DNA of 64,000 nt from Acanthaster planci. Taxonomy: Eukaryota; Echinodermata; Asteroidea; Valvatida; Acanthasteridae. Position numbers and translations under genes: made by a program. Shown here piece after piece: positions 22,938 to 34,430 of this stretch (within the stretch, counting starts at the first letter, position 1; each line of letters opens with the position of its first letter). Under the pieces are notes generated by a model, which saw nothing but the letters and a program-made list of their open reading frames with translations, did no database searches and had not been told where the DNA came from. The stretch is from positions 410,140 to 474,139 of the forward strand of contig NW_019091450.1 of NCBI RefSeq assembly GCF_001949145.1. Reading direction: 5' to 3'.

Positions 22938-25900
22938 TTGGAGGTGTGTACTGACAGAAATTGATTGCAGCCACCCTTTAAAGTAATGCCACAGCAAATG
23001 GCCAAGCACATCAAAGGGGCTGAGGTAGGCAGCACTGGAAGTCATTACTGGGGTGGCACCACCCCAGCTTGTGCAATAACACTGGACTATATGATGGACA
23101 GCTGGCTAATACATGTAGTTGGTGCAGCCAACTCCAAAAGTGGAAAACAGATTGGTATCTTTGTTCATCTTTATAATCATTTGAAAGCCCCTAGTTAGTT
23201 TCCCTCCATAGCTTGTTTCATGATTTGTTTTTACTTTGTTAAAGATAAAATTTCCTATAAAAAAGCCTGAAATCCTGTGAGGTAAGCCAGGTTAGAGAGT
23301 CCTTGAGACCAACTTTGAGTGTTTTCAGTACTCTATAACCTTTGATGGCAGAGGGGGTCTGGCAGAGCCTGACCTTTGTTTGACAGTGCTGGTTTGTAGC
23401 AGCCTAGAAAAGAGAAAAACATCACGTTCAGCTTTTTTAACTTGCTCAATTACAAGTAGAGGTAACATAGAAGGGTCATTGGGTATACATGTACATGTAT
23501 TTTCAACAAGGTCAGGATGGCTGGGATGAAAGTTAGGCCTTGCATGTCCCTCCTGTCAAATATCCATCCATTCAATTTGATGCAAATTAACATTACACAA
23601 AATTCTTTTGTACATGAGCTCTTAAAAGATTTGATTCGATTTGTTTCCATTCCACTTGATTCCATTCAATTCAATTCAATTTGATTTGATTCTATTCAAA
23701 TTTCAGTGTTAATTTCCATTCATTTCAATTAGATAACATCTAATTAGGTAGCCATCTTTATTTGTCAACTACTTGTTATGGAGGGATAGCACAAGGTCTA
23801 CCCACTTGTATCCCTGTGGAACAAAAGCTCTGTGTGGCCATGCACAACCTCCACAAGTGATGAATGGTGGGAGCTGGCAGAAAGCAGTGCCTTGTAGGCC
23901 AACTTGGCAAGGCTCCTTTTGCCACTCAACCATTTTAAAACAATTTGCATTCCAAAAGCCATATCCTGTCTGATATCCTCATTCACAAGTGCAAAATCAC
24001 ACATGCTGCTTGTACATACATGTTACAGTATGGTAACTTCAGGCATGATGGCAAACATGTAGGCCTATGTGTCTACTGCTTCTGACAAGTACAGCTACTA
24101 AGTAGACCCCAAAAGGTATTGTAAAATGGATGGCTACGAACATTCATGTGGGCCCAGACAACGGCATGTACCTAGCTGGAGCAACTTCATTGCGCTTCTG
24201 AGGTCACACTATCAAAATCACACTCCAGTTAATTTGTTTATCTTTATTTTCAAAATCCCAAAATTGTGTTTACTTTATTAAAGTATTTTGTCTTTTTCTT
24301 TTCAAATTCCAATTTTTCAGAGACCGCTCCCAAACTTTTCAATAAATTTATGGGTTCATATTTTTTCTAGCCTCTGAAATTCTAAACCTTCAACCACACA
24401 AGTTGCCCACATTGTGTAGAAAATGTCCCAATTGGAGACCAGCTTTTTTAAATATCTGTGAAAGCAGTATTTAATTCAAAAGTTACACTTTTGTTTTCTA
24501 TGTCCCCTAATATGATGTGGGAGAGAGGCAGTTGGGCGAACAGTAGCAATAAAGTTAACTTTAAGGTAGCCGGACACGACCGCAATATTTATTCATGTAA
24601 TTGGCTCTAACAGAGTGGGTAGTTGGTGATCGCCCAGCGACTACTATTTTAGAATCAGCTGTAATCCTGCCATTGGCCCAGGCTACCCAGATCCTGACAA
24701 TGACCTCTGCTTGACTTGCACTGGCTTGTTTTCCTAATATCTGCGGCACTGTTGGGTGGTTGGGCCTGGGGCTTTCTGCAGGCAGTGTACCTCCCTGAAG
24801 GGCCTGTGTACTGACTGGCATATGGGCAACAGGTGGTCAATAAATGTTGACTTCCATCTTAGTTAAGTTGTAGTTAAACAAAATTTGAGGGGTCTCCAAT
24901 GGAACTGGTGCAGGTACAGAGAAATCAGTCAACAGAATAAAATCCTGGAATTTGGGGTGACAAAAAAGCCCAGCGCAGTAGACGCAATGGAAAACAAGTA
25001 TATAGAAAATATGCAGGGACAAGTGTATATGGCTACTTATTAATTGCTGGGGTTAGCTTGTTTCCTGATTTTTTTTTCAGGCTATCTAAATTTTGAAAAC
25101 ATGGTTATTTGATGATACTCCTCTTAAGAAAGTCTGCTTCTCAGAACAGAAGAGAATTTTTACATTAGGTCTGGTAGCTGCCACAGTCATGGGACCAATA
25201 CAGGAGGAATTCCTTTCATTTTTTAAAATTTCTGAACTTGCCCCAAATTTTCCATGATTACGGGTCACTGGCACTTACTTCACTAATGTCTGTGGCACAT
25301 AAAATGCCCTTTTTTGCACTTTACCTGTAGCATATTTTTCTTCATGTATTTGATAGCTTCTTGCCAACAATTGATGTTTACTTTTTAAAAACATCTGACA
25401 CAAGCCAGTGCATCCTAGGACTGTGACATAAATATTCCACTGTGGTTATTCCTTACTCCATGCTTAACTTGCAGCACCAAAAACAGACATTGGAGATTTT
25501 TAGCACAGGGAACCAGACTCCTCTCAGAAATTATCAAGTCATATTATTTGGGGGAGGCACGGATAGCAAAAAAGAAAACCTCCAACCCTCCAGAAAATCC
25601 TCCCTCCATTTTTTTTTTAGTTTCTACAACAAATCAGTTCCTTGTAACAAACAGGTGAGCTGTTGATTCACACAATCTTAGTAAGTTAAAACTTGGAGTA
25701 CATGTACGTGAACTTTTGTTATCAAAAAGTGTGCTACATGTATGTTTACTTGTTATAAGGAAAAACGTAGGAGAAACAGGCTAAACATAAAGTCAACACT
25801 ATGAAAAGGTGTTCTGTCCATTATCAGGAAAGTAAACCTCCCATGAGCTTGCCATGTAGATTTTTATAAATAGTGCGACCTCTTAATTTTCAAGTAAATA

Positions 25901-26110
25901 GTAAAGAGAGATTTTAACTCTAAGATTTACAAAGCATGTCGCATTCATTTTCCCATTTCATGAGCAGGAGCCCTGTTTCTTGTTTGGTTTAATCCCAACA
26001 AATCAACCAAGGATAATCAGTTAACTCAATTTTATGAAGAGTACATGCACATGTACATGTAGGCCTACATGTAGTAACTGAGCCCTATTCATATAAAAAA
26101 AATGATCTCC

Positions 26111-26272
26111 AATACCAGTGATTCCCAATAGTGTGCCTCCAATAAGTTTGCAACACTTTAACCAATCAAAAGATGCAAAATCTGTTGCACATTGGGTCGA
26201 CAGATTTCGCACACTGTGATTGGTCAACGGGATGCAAATTCTTGGAGGTGTACTATTGTGAAATGCCCACAT
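26111..26272. mobile_element. MITE-like palindrome, family A, copy 1
   Basis: Begins near CCCAATAGTGTGCCTCCAA and ends near TTGGAGGTGTACTATTGTG, which are complementary. The interior carries ACAGATTTCGCACACTGTGA and the word TTGGTCAAC, shared with the copies at 34315, 43571 and 61680. Confidence 0.75.
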
Positions 26273-27089
26273 TAAATAAAAATTTACTCCATTAAAATCC
26301 TCACCACATATGTAGGCCTACAATCAAAAGAACCGGCAAGGTTTGACCTTAACACTGGTCCACTAGCCAAATTCAAGTAAAAACCGTGGTGGTCTAGCGA
26401 AAGCCCTCGTCTGGGTAGTCCGGCGGTCTAGTAAAACAATATCCTGAAATAAGTGGCAAAATAGTTGATTGCGATGCATGCCCTCCAGCTGCTGCTGGTT
26501 TTTGAACCAAATAAATAAAACCTTTTGAAACCCAGACTAATTTGGTCCCTCACACCAGTCCAGCAGAAGTAATGCTGAAGTCTATGAATGCAGCAGCAGT
26601 AAATCGTCTGAAACTTCTTTTCCGCAACGCCCATGCGGCATGATCACAAACTGTCGGTCGTTTACTGTACAACCGCCATATGGCTGGCCTCAACAACGCT
26701 GTGACTTGATGTTGGTTCTGCATACAAGCACAGGCTTTCATGCATTGCATCGCAGAGGTACATGTAAGTTCATGAATATGCATCCCACACGTATGACATA
26801 CCGTGTGTGTATGGTGTGTGTATGCATTACGTGTGCTATGAATATGCAATACTGGTTTTTCTGATTGGTCATTGGTAGTTGTTACACCAATGATGTCGCA
26901 GTTGTAATTTCGTGTTTGGTTCACGCGCTACAGGTACTGGACATGGTCGAGAACAAACATGTGCAATACATGTATGTATATTGTATGTACATTTCGCCGG
27001 GCGCACATGTATATACTGCATAGAACGTACATGTACTGTACATGTACATAAATTGTTCATAATGATATGGAATTTTTTTCTGTCTCTTG

Positions 27090-27330
27090 GGCCATTTTTC
27101 AATACTCAACTTCGTCTCCGTCTCAGGTTTCGTTCCCAAAACCAATCCTCGATTGTGGGCCTGAAGTGTTTAAATTACATAGGATTACTGCAACTTTGGC
27201 TTTCTTGCATCTTATTTGATGTTCTGTGGCACTATTAGACTGATTACTGCGCTTACAGCTTCCAAGTCAGCTAGTAAAAAAAACAGTTGAAGCCTGAGAC
27301 GGAGCCGAAATTGAGTACAGGAAAATGGCC
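27090..27330 (+). mobile_element. MITE-like element, family B, copy 2
   Basis: Same length, ends and interior as the copy at 17931-18171 (for example ATTGTGGGCCTGAAG and CATCTTATTTGATGTT), in the same orientation. It is flanked by TTG on both sides, again a 3-bp duplication. Confidence 0.85.
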
Positions 27331-28527
27331 TTGGATTGTGAATAAAACAAACAATTTTCAGCAGGTAACCCTTTTGTCTGTGTGTTTAATTTGCTTGAGT
27401 AGAGTTATAATCATGAATATACTGGAAATTCATCCTATAGCCATTTATTTTATGATTACTCATCAACAATTAAACGACACTCCGCACCAAGTGCACAGTG
27501 TTATGCATGATGCTGGAGCAGAAAACGCCACTGACAAAAAAGAATGTTGAAATTTGGAGGAAGACGCCAACTTGTGAAAATGCTGGTGGACTAGTAAAAA
27601 GCCATCACTGCTGGTCTGGCTGGCAAGTGAGAAAAAAGTTAAGGGCAAACCCTGATCGGTGTCCAAAATAATGTGTATTCATTTGAAATAATTTTTTACA
27701 TGAATGATGAAGCCTTTTTACTCTGAAACTGGCTCAAAAGGTTCAGGCAAATCAAACTCAGACAAATTAAACATGTAAACATTCAGAGAATTTCATGTCC
27801 AAATACCTCAGTCTGCATTTGGAATGACTGTAGACAATTGCCTCTGGTAATTTCAAAACACTGCAGCAGATAGCTTTCCCGGAGGGTGAATTTTTACAGG
27901 AAAGAAGTCAACCTGCAGCTAAAATTGCTTGTGTGTCTAAAATAAAATCCTTTCTTATTATTTCATGAATAAGGTTTGACAGACACAACTTGCCCGGGGT
28001 CAAAATCCAACACCATCTAATATCAGGACCTGTGTTTATGAATGAGTGGGGCAGACGTGACCCCAGGGCTAGAATCAAGCAGCCCAATGCTTTATGAATG
28101 AGCCCAACCTTTGGGAAAGCAGACTTGTTTGCTGGTGAAGGGGTTTTTCCCCCAGTGGTGCTGTGATTCATAGGGTGACACATGGGGACAAGATAATCTT
28201 GGGCTTGGAAGGGGGCTGACACAACTTCCTTCCCCGCCCATGCTGGGGGGAGGGGTTCACGTGGATAAAGCGAGCAATGGGGACAGGGTCTGGGAAATGT
28301 AACCAATTAAAATTTTATCAGGCTGACCCATCAGGACTGGCTGGTCACAAAATGTACAGTCACAGAATATTATTGGTGACCAATAGGATATACAGTATAT
28401 TCCAGACCAAAGCACATGCGTGTACCTGTAGCTTAAAGGTTTGTCCAGAATGTGCAAACAGAGTTGAAAGTGTAGTATGACATTTCGGACAAGCTCCCTT
28501 GAACAGAAGTACACGTACATGTTCACA

Positions 28528-28763
28528 GCCGTATTTACTCGACTTGGGCTCCGTTTCAGGCTGAAACCATTTTTTTACTACCTGACTTTGAAGTTGTAAG
28601 CACGATAGTAAGTCTGATAGTGCCACAAAACATCAAGTAAGATGCAAAAGAGCCAAACATTACAGTACTCCAATCTAATTTAAATGGTTCAGGCCCACAA
28701 TCGGGGATTGGCTTCAAAGACGAAGCTTGAGGCGGAGACAAAGTCGAGTATTGGCAAACGACC
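28528..28763 (-). mobile_element. MITE-like element, family B, copy 3 (inverted)
   Basis: A diverged copy of family B in reverse orientation: the complementary words AACATCAAGTAAGATG and CAGGCCCACAAT can be read through it. Its terminal repeats are eroded and I see no clear target duplication. Confidence 0.75.
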
Positions 28764-29500
28764 CACGTACACTGGCAATGCAATCCATACATCCGCAGTT
28801 AGAAAAAACTGGTTAACCCATTACATGTATGTACAAAACATAGCTCTTACCCACAATGCACTTGCAATACACAGAGGTAACCTTCAATGTGCTATACATG
28901 TTCTGTGAATACATGTGACAATAATTTCAATATTTCCCTGTTAGGGAAACGGCATGCAAATTGCAGTTCCGGACAAAGTTGAACTTGTATGACTTTTCCC
29001 TGTTATCAGCGAGAAGGTCAGACACTGAACTGGCTATGGCATGCATGTAACACCACAGTGATCCGGGCTTAATATGAAATGCAACAATGGCACTGGTGCT
29101 AATCAGCCACAATGAATGGCTTCCTCCTCTCAGGAAATCACATTCAGTAAGAGCACCAGCTTCATTCTTGGCACATGGTCCACGGACATGCTGTACGTGG
29201 TCTCAGTCACGATCATCAACATTTTTCCCTCCTTTTGTTATTTGATTTTGGCCGAGGGAGGGACCAGAAAGTTGGGGGTCACGTTCACTGCTCCAGGGAC
29301 TGGGTGGATACCCTCTTTCCCCCCTTCGCTCCTTGTGGCTGTGATGAAACAGATTCTGGATGATTTATTAGACTGTTCTGTTGGAATGGGGCGAGGACCA
29401 ACTCAGATTGTTTACAGCACGTCCCACTTTGCTCTCTTCCCACCAACCCACTTGATTCATCCATCACATTCTGTTCCTGTTACATTCGATTAGATAAGGT

Positions 29501-29803
29501 CCAATGTCTGTGTCTAATATCAGTGAGGTGCTTACATAAAGGCACTGCCTGAAAATTATACTGAAAAAAGTCTGGAAATTTTTCAGCCAATATCACGAGA
29601 AACCGGGATATCGAGGGCATGCTGTTTGACGTTTCGTGACACAAATCAATCAAACCAATGTCTGTGTTGAACATCAGTGAGCTGCTTACATAAAGGCACT
29701 GCCTGAAAATTGTTCTGGAAAAAGTCTGGAAATTTTTCAGCCGATATCATGAGAAACCGGGATATCGGGGGCATGCTGTTTGACATTTGGTGACACAAAT
29801 CAC
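29501..29803 (+). repeat. Tandem duplication, 154-bp unit
   Basis: Two adjacent copies starting CCAATGTCTGTG (29501 and 29655). They share TTACATAAAGGCACTGCCTG, AAGTCTGGAAATTTTTCAGC and GAGAAACCGGGATATCG. Confidence 0.9.
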
Positions 29804-30304
29804 AGTACCTTGTTGGTACTATCTCCATCCATTCCCTTCCATTGCAAAGCCTCACTGACACTGTGTTGGGCTCTGTGCTTTTGGTTTTTTTTCAAAGAAA
29901 AGTTTGGAATTTGCAGTGTATGCAGGGCCTAATCATCCAACAGACAATAAATGGGGGTCAACAGAAAGTGTTGGGCCATCCTTAAAAATTCCATGGTGTG
30001 CCATAAGCACACTCACCTAAATGTATGCAAACATAGAAGAAAAATTTTGGAGTCTTTTTCCAGTTTTTGATTTTGGCAAAGCTTTATAAACTAGCTATTA
30101 CATTCTTTGCACAGATAAGCCTCAAAATGAATTGTGAGGCCAAATTTGTGACCAAACTCTATTAAATTGATGATTGTTACACGTGGAGCAAAATATGGTC
30201 AACAATGGGTGGAGTACCTGTGCCTCCAGCCTAAAGTGGATCCTGGAAGGATAGAGAAATGTATAAAGTAGATCACAAAAGGGTAGAGATGGTATTACAC
30301 TTAC

Positions 30305-30421
30305 CCACACAGCGTATGCCTTGTGACGTTCTCTGTGGCTGGAAGCCAGCAGGGCAGGAACCGCTGCCAGGGAGGGTGACAGGCCCCGGGGCAGGCATGC
30401 CACCCCTACAGGTGGTGCAAC
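30305..30421 (-). CDS. VWCE-like: Exon 6 of VWCE-like gene: reduced four-cysteine module
   Basis: A 117-nt phase 1-1 exon with acceptor TCTTCTTGTTGCAG and donor G/GTAAGT. It encodes C246-T-T-C249, a Gly/Pro-rich loop (RGGMPAPGPVTLPGSGS), C267-PAGFQPQRTSQGIR-C282 and V283. Only four cysteines are present, so it is not a full EGF. The back half, CPAGF...GIRC followed by DIDEC, is strikingly like the VWCE segment CPVGF...GIRC-T-DIDEC as I recall it, and also recalls fibulin CPPGF modules. The front CTTC replaces the extra disulphides of the vertebrate module. This exon and exon 7 together give the strongest family assignment. The intron that follows is the longest in the window, about 20.2 kb. 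Confidence 0.88.
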
Positions 30422-31238
30422 CTGCAACAAGAAGACCCCAATTAGTATGCACAGTCTAAATCAGTACACAAAGAGTGCACAACCCTTTAAGATTGTTTTG
30501 CTAATTTTATGAGGATCAGCATCCTCAAATACATGTGTATGTCACACACACACCCACACAGTGTGTATTTGCCTGCAACTGGGGACCCCCTATTGTTCCT
30601 CTTTTGTTTGTACTTTAACGTTTTTAGAAGACCACCCATANATTGAATGCAGAAACAAACTCACATGCACCAAAGCAATTCGCTATCCGAGGACGGCCCC
30701 CAGAGCAAAGTTTGGCCCCAAATCCATGCGGCCTGTCAGGCCAGTGTTTATCACTAATTCAAAAACAAGGCATAAAGTGACTAAGAATACTTTCATTCTC
30801 CTGGATGGAATGCCAGTCTATCATGGGTTACTCCCCAGCTAAATACCAGTGCCCATACCCCTAGGTGTAGTCAGGCAATGAAGGGATGAAGTGACCCACC
30901 CCAAACCACAATGTATGGCCACAAGTTGTTTTCGAACCCCTCATCATCTGATCATGAATCAACACTCCCACCGATAGAATTTTCATTGCCAGGATGGAGC
31001 TTACAGCTATAAAGTCTTTAAGCTCTTTTAACATTTTATTCTTGAGATTCAAATTCTTGATAATGTGTGTCACTTGAAAGCCATCATACTACAATCCTTG
31101 ACCCTCATTTTAGTGAACTGGCTATGGCTAAGAATGGCACTGGTGCCTGTGCAAGCCGTGGGTTAGCGGCTATAGCCACCTCCCATAGATTTACGTGGTA
31201 CTATGAGCCGCAGCCAAACCTTTCAGGCAGGGCCTTAC
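30422..31238 (-). other. Intron 5
   Basis: An 817-bp intron with a single undetermined base at 30641 and a short CACA-rich run near 30543-30560. No coding signal. Confidence 0.8.
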
Positions 31239-31367
31239 CTCTGCTGTCTGAGCACGTTCTCCTGTTGTTCATTAGATGCCCTGTGGTGCAAGAACACTGG
31301 TATCCGCCTAGAGTGTTTCTGCAGTTCTGCTGGCACAGCCCGGAATATCTTGAACATTCATCCACAT
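31239..31367 (-). CDS. VWCE-like: Exon 5 of VWCE-like gene: calcium-binding EGF
   Basis: A 129-nt phase 1-1 exon with acceptor TTCATTATTTCAG and donor G/GTAAGG. It encodes one complete cbEGF. It begins DVDEC (202-206), has cysteines at 206, 213, 217, 226, 228 and 240, and carries the Asn/Asp hydroxylation signature CRNTLGGYQCSC (N219, Y224). The first split codon is formed by the exon 4 leftover G plus AT, giving Asp, as in all other cbEGF exons here. The tail SDSR (241-244) leads into the four-cysteine module of exon 6. The acceptor and donor are both good, and the reading frame is closed on the opposite strand by no competing gene I can recognise. Confidence 0.93.
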
Positions 31368-33093
31368 CTGAAATAATGAAAGACAGCAGGCAACTAATTA
31401 GTAAGTGCTTCCAAATAATTATAAGCCGGCAGATTTCTATGCTCAGAAGCTTCATCGGTTTAGCAAACTCAAGAAATCAATGTGAAGTATGCAATATTCA
31501 CATTATTTGTGTTTCATCCAAAGTTGGTCTTCACACCCTAATGCTGTACAGCCTCAAAACCCCAGTTATAAAATCAATTAAACTTTTAAAGTGTGAACTC
31601 AGATAAATGCAGCACGTTTTGGAAACAAATGCATGGGTGTTGCCAAGAAATGCAGATTGAAAATGATCAGTGGTGAGGGGGACCAAATTAAAGGCAAATT
31701 GCTTTGAAACTGGAGATGTTGGTGCCCTGTGGCCAGAGGATTCAACGTTTTTCAACTGTTAGGGGCATGCCTCCCACTCTTATCCAGAAAACATCGGGAG
31801 GGCAGGGTTATTAATTACTGATGCTTGGTGGTCAAAATAATTTCAAAATTATTCTGCTGCCAGTTGGCTCTTAAATATGATGCACCAACAAAGAAGCCAC
31901 AGGTGCAACACCACTGTGATATGTGTAACTGCAAATCTAGTTCGTTGACCAGAATTCACCCAATGGACTAAGGGAGATTCCCAATGCTCAGTAAAGACAT
32001 AACACAGAAAGGTTGAAAAAGTTGCGTCTTTCATTATTGTTTAGCAGTAATTTTTTTTTTCAAATGACAGTTATCCTTCTGGGTGTTAAGTGAGTGAAAA
32101 TATTCTACAGTGCTTGAGTTGCACACTCAATGCATGAGAGTTAGTTGTCAATTGATTAAGGACTGGATATCCTCTCATGGACTTGTGACAGAGTTCATGA
32201 CACCACTTTAACTCAAAAAAGGGGGCAAGATGGGAAGGACCTGCCCCTCAACAGATATCATTTTAGTGCATCTTAAACATGCCACAGTCCACCGCACCAT
32301 ATTATTTCATGATACTGTGTCTCGAGAGCAGCCAACATGAAAGGGAGTGGGTAGAACCTACTCCTTTGGAAATTTTGTCCAATATTAATGTGGTATAAGT
32401 TTTCCCACAATGAGCCTTGAGGAGTTTCCTGTCAAATCTTGCAACAATTTTGTCAAGACGTTTGTGATAATTAGGAGGGCATGCACCATTTTAACGAAAT
32501 GTTTATTCTTCCAAGACGGTCAGACAAAACTGTTTACTTTACCCTTTGAGCACTTAACACTACAAATGACTGTCGCAACACAAATCTATGTTGGATCAAA
32601 CTGAAACTTAACAGGTGTCCTCACAATGAGTGTCTTCACGTGCATGCCAAGTGTCTAAATGACAGGGATTGAGACAGATGCCACCTCCCCACCATTGTGA
32701 AATGGTCCCAAAAAAGCCTACACCATAGTTTTTTAACTCCAAAAGAGCCAGGGAGGGGGGTGATATGCCACAAAGCATTTTCTTCATAAACCAAGCTTTG
32801 AAAGAGTTTTACATAAACCTCTTTGCGGTCATTTTGATGCCATTTTTGAGAAAACATTCAACTTCAACTGACCATAACAATAAGACCATTTACCAGATTG
32901 AATTTAAACTCCCAATTTGTAATGATAAGGAGTACTTTTACAGACATGATAAGTGTTTTTAAACTGGGCATAGGATTGCCAAGTTCTTGCAGGGGGCAGA
33001 ATACCCAGCAGTAAGATGACCAAAATTACCCAGCTTTCGTAGAGTTAAGGATAAAACAAGCCTCTCCCCCAAAGAAACTTAAAATTCATTTAC
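31368..33093 (-). other. Intron 4
   Basis: A 1.7-kb AT-rich intron. I see no repeat family or exon in it. Confidence 0.75.
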
Positions 33094-33375
33094 CTCTACA
33101 ACTCCTCCTATCTGACGCCAGCATGTACCCAGGTGGGCAGGTGCAGCTGGTGCTGCCAGTCGCTGTGGACCCGCACCCGTACCGGCAGCCCAGCGTGCTG
33201 CAGGAACGGCCACCACTGGTGGAGTAGGAGGGTCGGGTCTGGTACCCTTGCATGGCATGGGTCTGATATCTCGGACTATTACTGGTCTGGTAGCCCTGGA
33301 CATAGTGGGGGGCAGAGACCAGCTGGGATGTCTGTCGGTTCAGGGCGGCATACTGGGTTTGGCTGTAGGGATGCA
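33094..33375 (-). CDS. VWCE-like: Exon 4 of VWCE-like gene: Tyr/Gln-rich linker plus EGF-like module
   Basis: The longest exon seen (282 nt), with acceptor TTTTTTGCCTCTTCAG and donor G/GTAAAT. Residues 109-165 form a linker with no cysteine, Asp, Glu or Lys, but rich in Tyr, Gln, Ser and Thr. YQT occurs three times, twice as QGYQT. Residues 166-200 then form a six-cysteine EGF-like module (C166, C171, C175, C185, C187, C200) containing LGCRYGCGS and CTCPPGYML. The LxCxYGC start resembles the second EGF of nephronectin/EGFL6 (LNCQYGC) and the EYGC segment of VWCE. It lacks the calcium-binding D-x-D-E and the Asn-hydroxylation motif. The linker is probably disordered and surface exposed. I know of no such Tyr/Gln-rich block in human VWCE at this point, so it may be specific to this lineage. 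Confidence 0.9.
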
Positions 33376-33929
33376 CTGAAGAGGCAAAAAACACAGAGAT
33401 TGAGCGTTGCCAACAGTTCAAGATTGAAAGATACTGTATTTACAAAGATTGCTTCTTCACAAAAGGATCTCACAAACTTCTGATAAGACCATGAGTGGAC
33501 CATAGTAGGGGCAATGACCCTTCCCAATAAAGCAGCAACCAGTACAAAAATAAAACAGGCATTTTATTCCTATATCTTTTTAATTTTCCTTCCTTTCAAA
33601 TTTTTTAATCCCAAAATGTAGCCTTATCCCTCAAACACCATAAAGAGTTACATAAAAAAAATTTGTCCCCCCCCACAAAAATTTTTTAGGCCCTCCCAAA
33701 ATGTTGGTTCTGGATCTAGCCTTGAACATGACACACTATGGGCAACATATTTCTCAAAAGTATCAAACGCCAGATGCCTATACGTTTAAACTAACACCAA
33801 GTAAATACATTTTGGAACAGCAAGGAAGAATTTTACTTAAATATCTTCAGCATCAAAGACTGATTTAGTGATCTACACATATTTTCTGATGTGACTTTAC
33901 GGAAAAAATTATATAGGGACACTGACTAG

Positions 33930-34010
33930 GTGCTTATAAATGATTATGAAGATGAACAAGGAAATCAACTGGAGTGGGATTCGAACCTGCTCTACCAACT
34001 GAACTACCCA
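33930..34010 (-). repeat. tRNA-derived SINE lacking the anticodon arm
   Basis: On the minus strand TAGTTCAGTTGGTAGAGC (A box, 33989-34006) is followed almost at once by GGTTCGAATCC (B box, 33977-33987), so the anticodon arm is missing. The tail CACTCCAGTTGATTTCCTTG and GTTCATCTTCAT matches the plus-strand copy at 34150-34230. Confidence 0.7.
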
Positions 34011-34129
34011 GCCCTATGTTGGTGGCTCTTCCCATTTGTCAATATCTTTGTTCAGGGGGTGCTAGCCAGAAGCCATTAAACCTGTAACACCACGTAGCCA
34101 AGGATCACAACCAAATAACACAATAAAAC

Positions 34130-34230
34130 CTGAGAAGTTGTGAACAGGGATCACTTAGAGAGGATACAGTATTACGGAGGCCGCAGGTTCGAATCCGACT
34201 CCAGTTAATTTCTTTGTTCATCTTTACAGT
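34130..34230 (+). repeat. tRNA-derived SINE, inverted partner
   Basis: B box GGTTCGAATCC at 34186-34196, then GACTCCAGTTAATTTCTTTG and TTCATCTTTACA, the same tail as the minus-strand copy 200 bp to the left. The A-box half is degenerate. Confidence 0.65.
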
Positions 34231-34314
34231 GATTTTCAGGAGACAGGCAAATGTACGTAATTTGGGCCTGTCAAAATGTAAAATGCGGGTTTCAATGAAG
34301 CTCATTGTAACTGT

Positions 34315-34430
34315 TCAATACGGGCATTTCACAATAGTGTGCCTCCAAGAGCTTAAAACGAATTGACCAATCACAGTGCACAAGATCTGTTGACCCAATG
34401 CGTGTTTGGAAAGGGTTGACGGGTTTTGTG
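34315..34430. mobile_element. MITE-like palindrome, family A, partial copy
   Basis: The left end CAATACGGGCATTTCACAAT and interior TTGACCAATCACAGTGCA match the family. The central palindrome is inverted relative to other copies and the right half is lost or strongly diverged. Confidence 0.65.

Larger units (their letters stand above)
10074..30304 (-). other. Intron 6 (20.2 kb, repeat-rich)
   Basis: The largest intron, between the four-cysteine module and the VWCE-type cbEGF. I found no D-x-D-E-C exon in it on the minus strand, and no convincing gene on the plus strand. It contains an assembly gap, several MITE-like elements, a long hairpin, a SINE and tandem duplications, listed separately. 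Scattered TACATGTA motifs are common. Confidence 0.8.

Noticed and set aside
29116-29493. A 125-codon plus-strand open frame with a hydrophobic segment
   Set aside because: No recognisable motif and no splice context; most likely chance in a slightly GC-richer intron segment next to a tandem duplication.
29501-29803. A CRISPR-like or satellite array
   Set aside because: Only two long, diverged adjacent copies are present, with no short constant repeat or spacers; it is a simple tandem duplication in a eukaryotic intron.
31067-31606. A 179-codon plus-strand open frame
   Set aside because: It is the shadow of exon 5 on the opposite strand; the minus strand carries the conserved DVDEC EGF with matching splice sites.
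33079-33303. A second minus-strand frame overlapping exon 4, rich in Pro and Ala
   Set aside because: It is out of phase with exons 3 and 5 and lacks the cysteine pattern; the in-phase frame encodes the EGF-like module.
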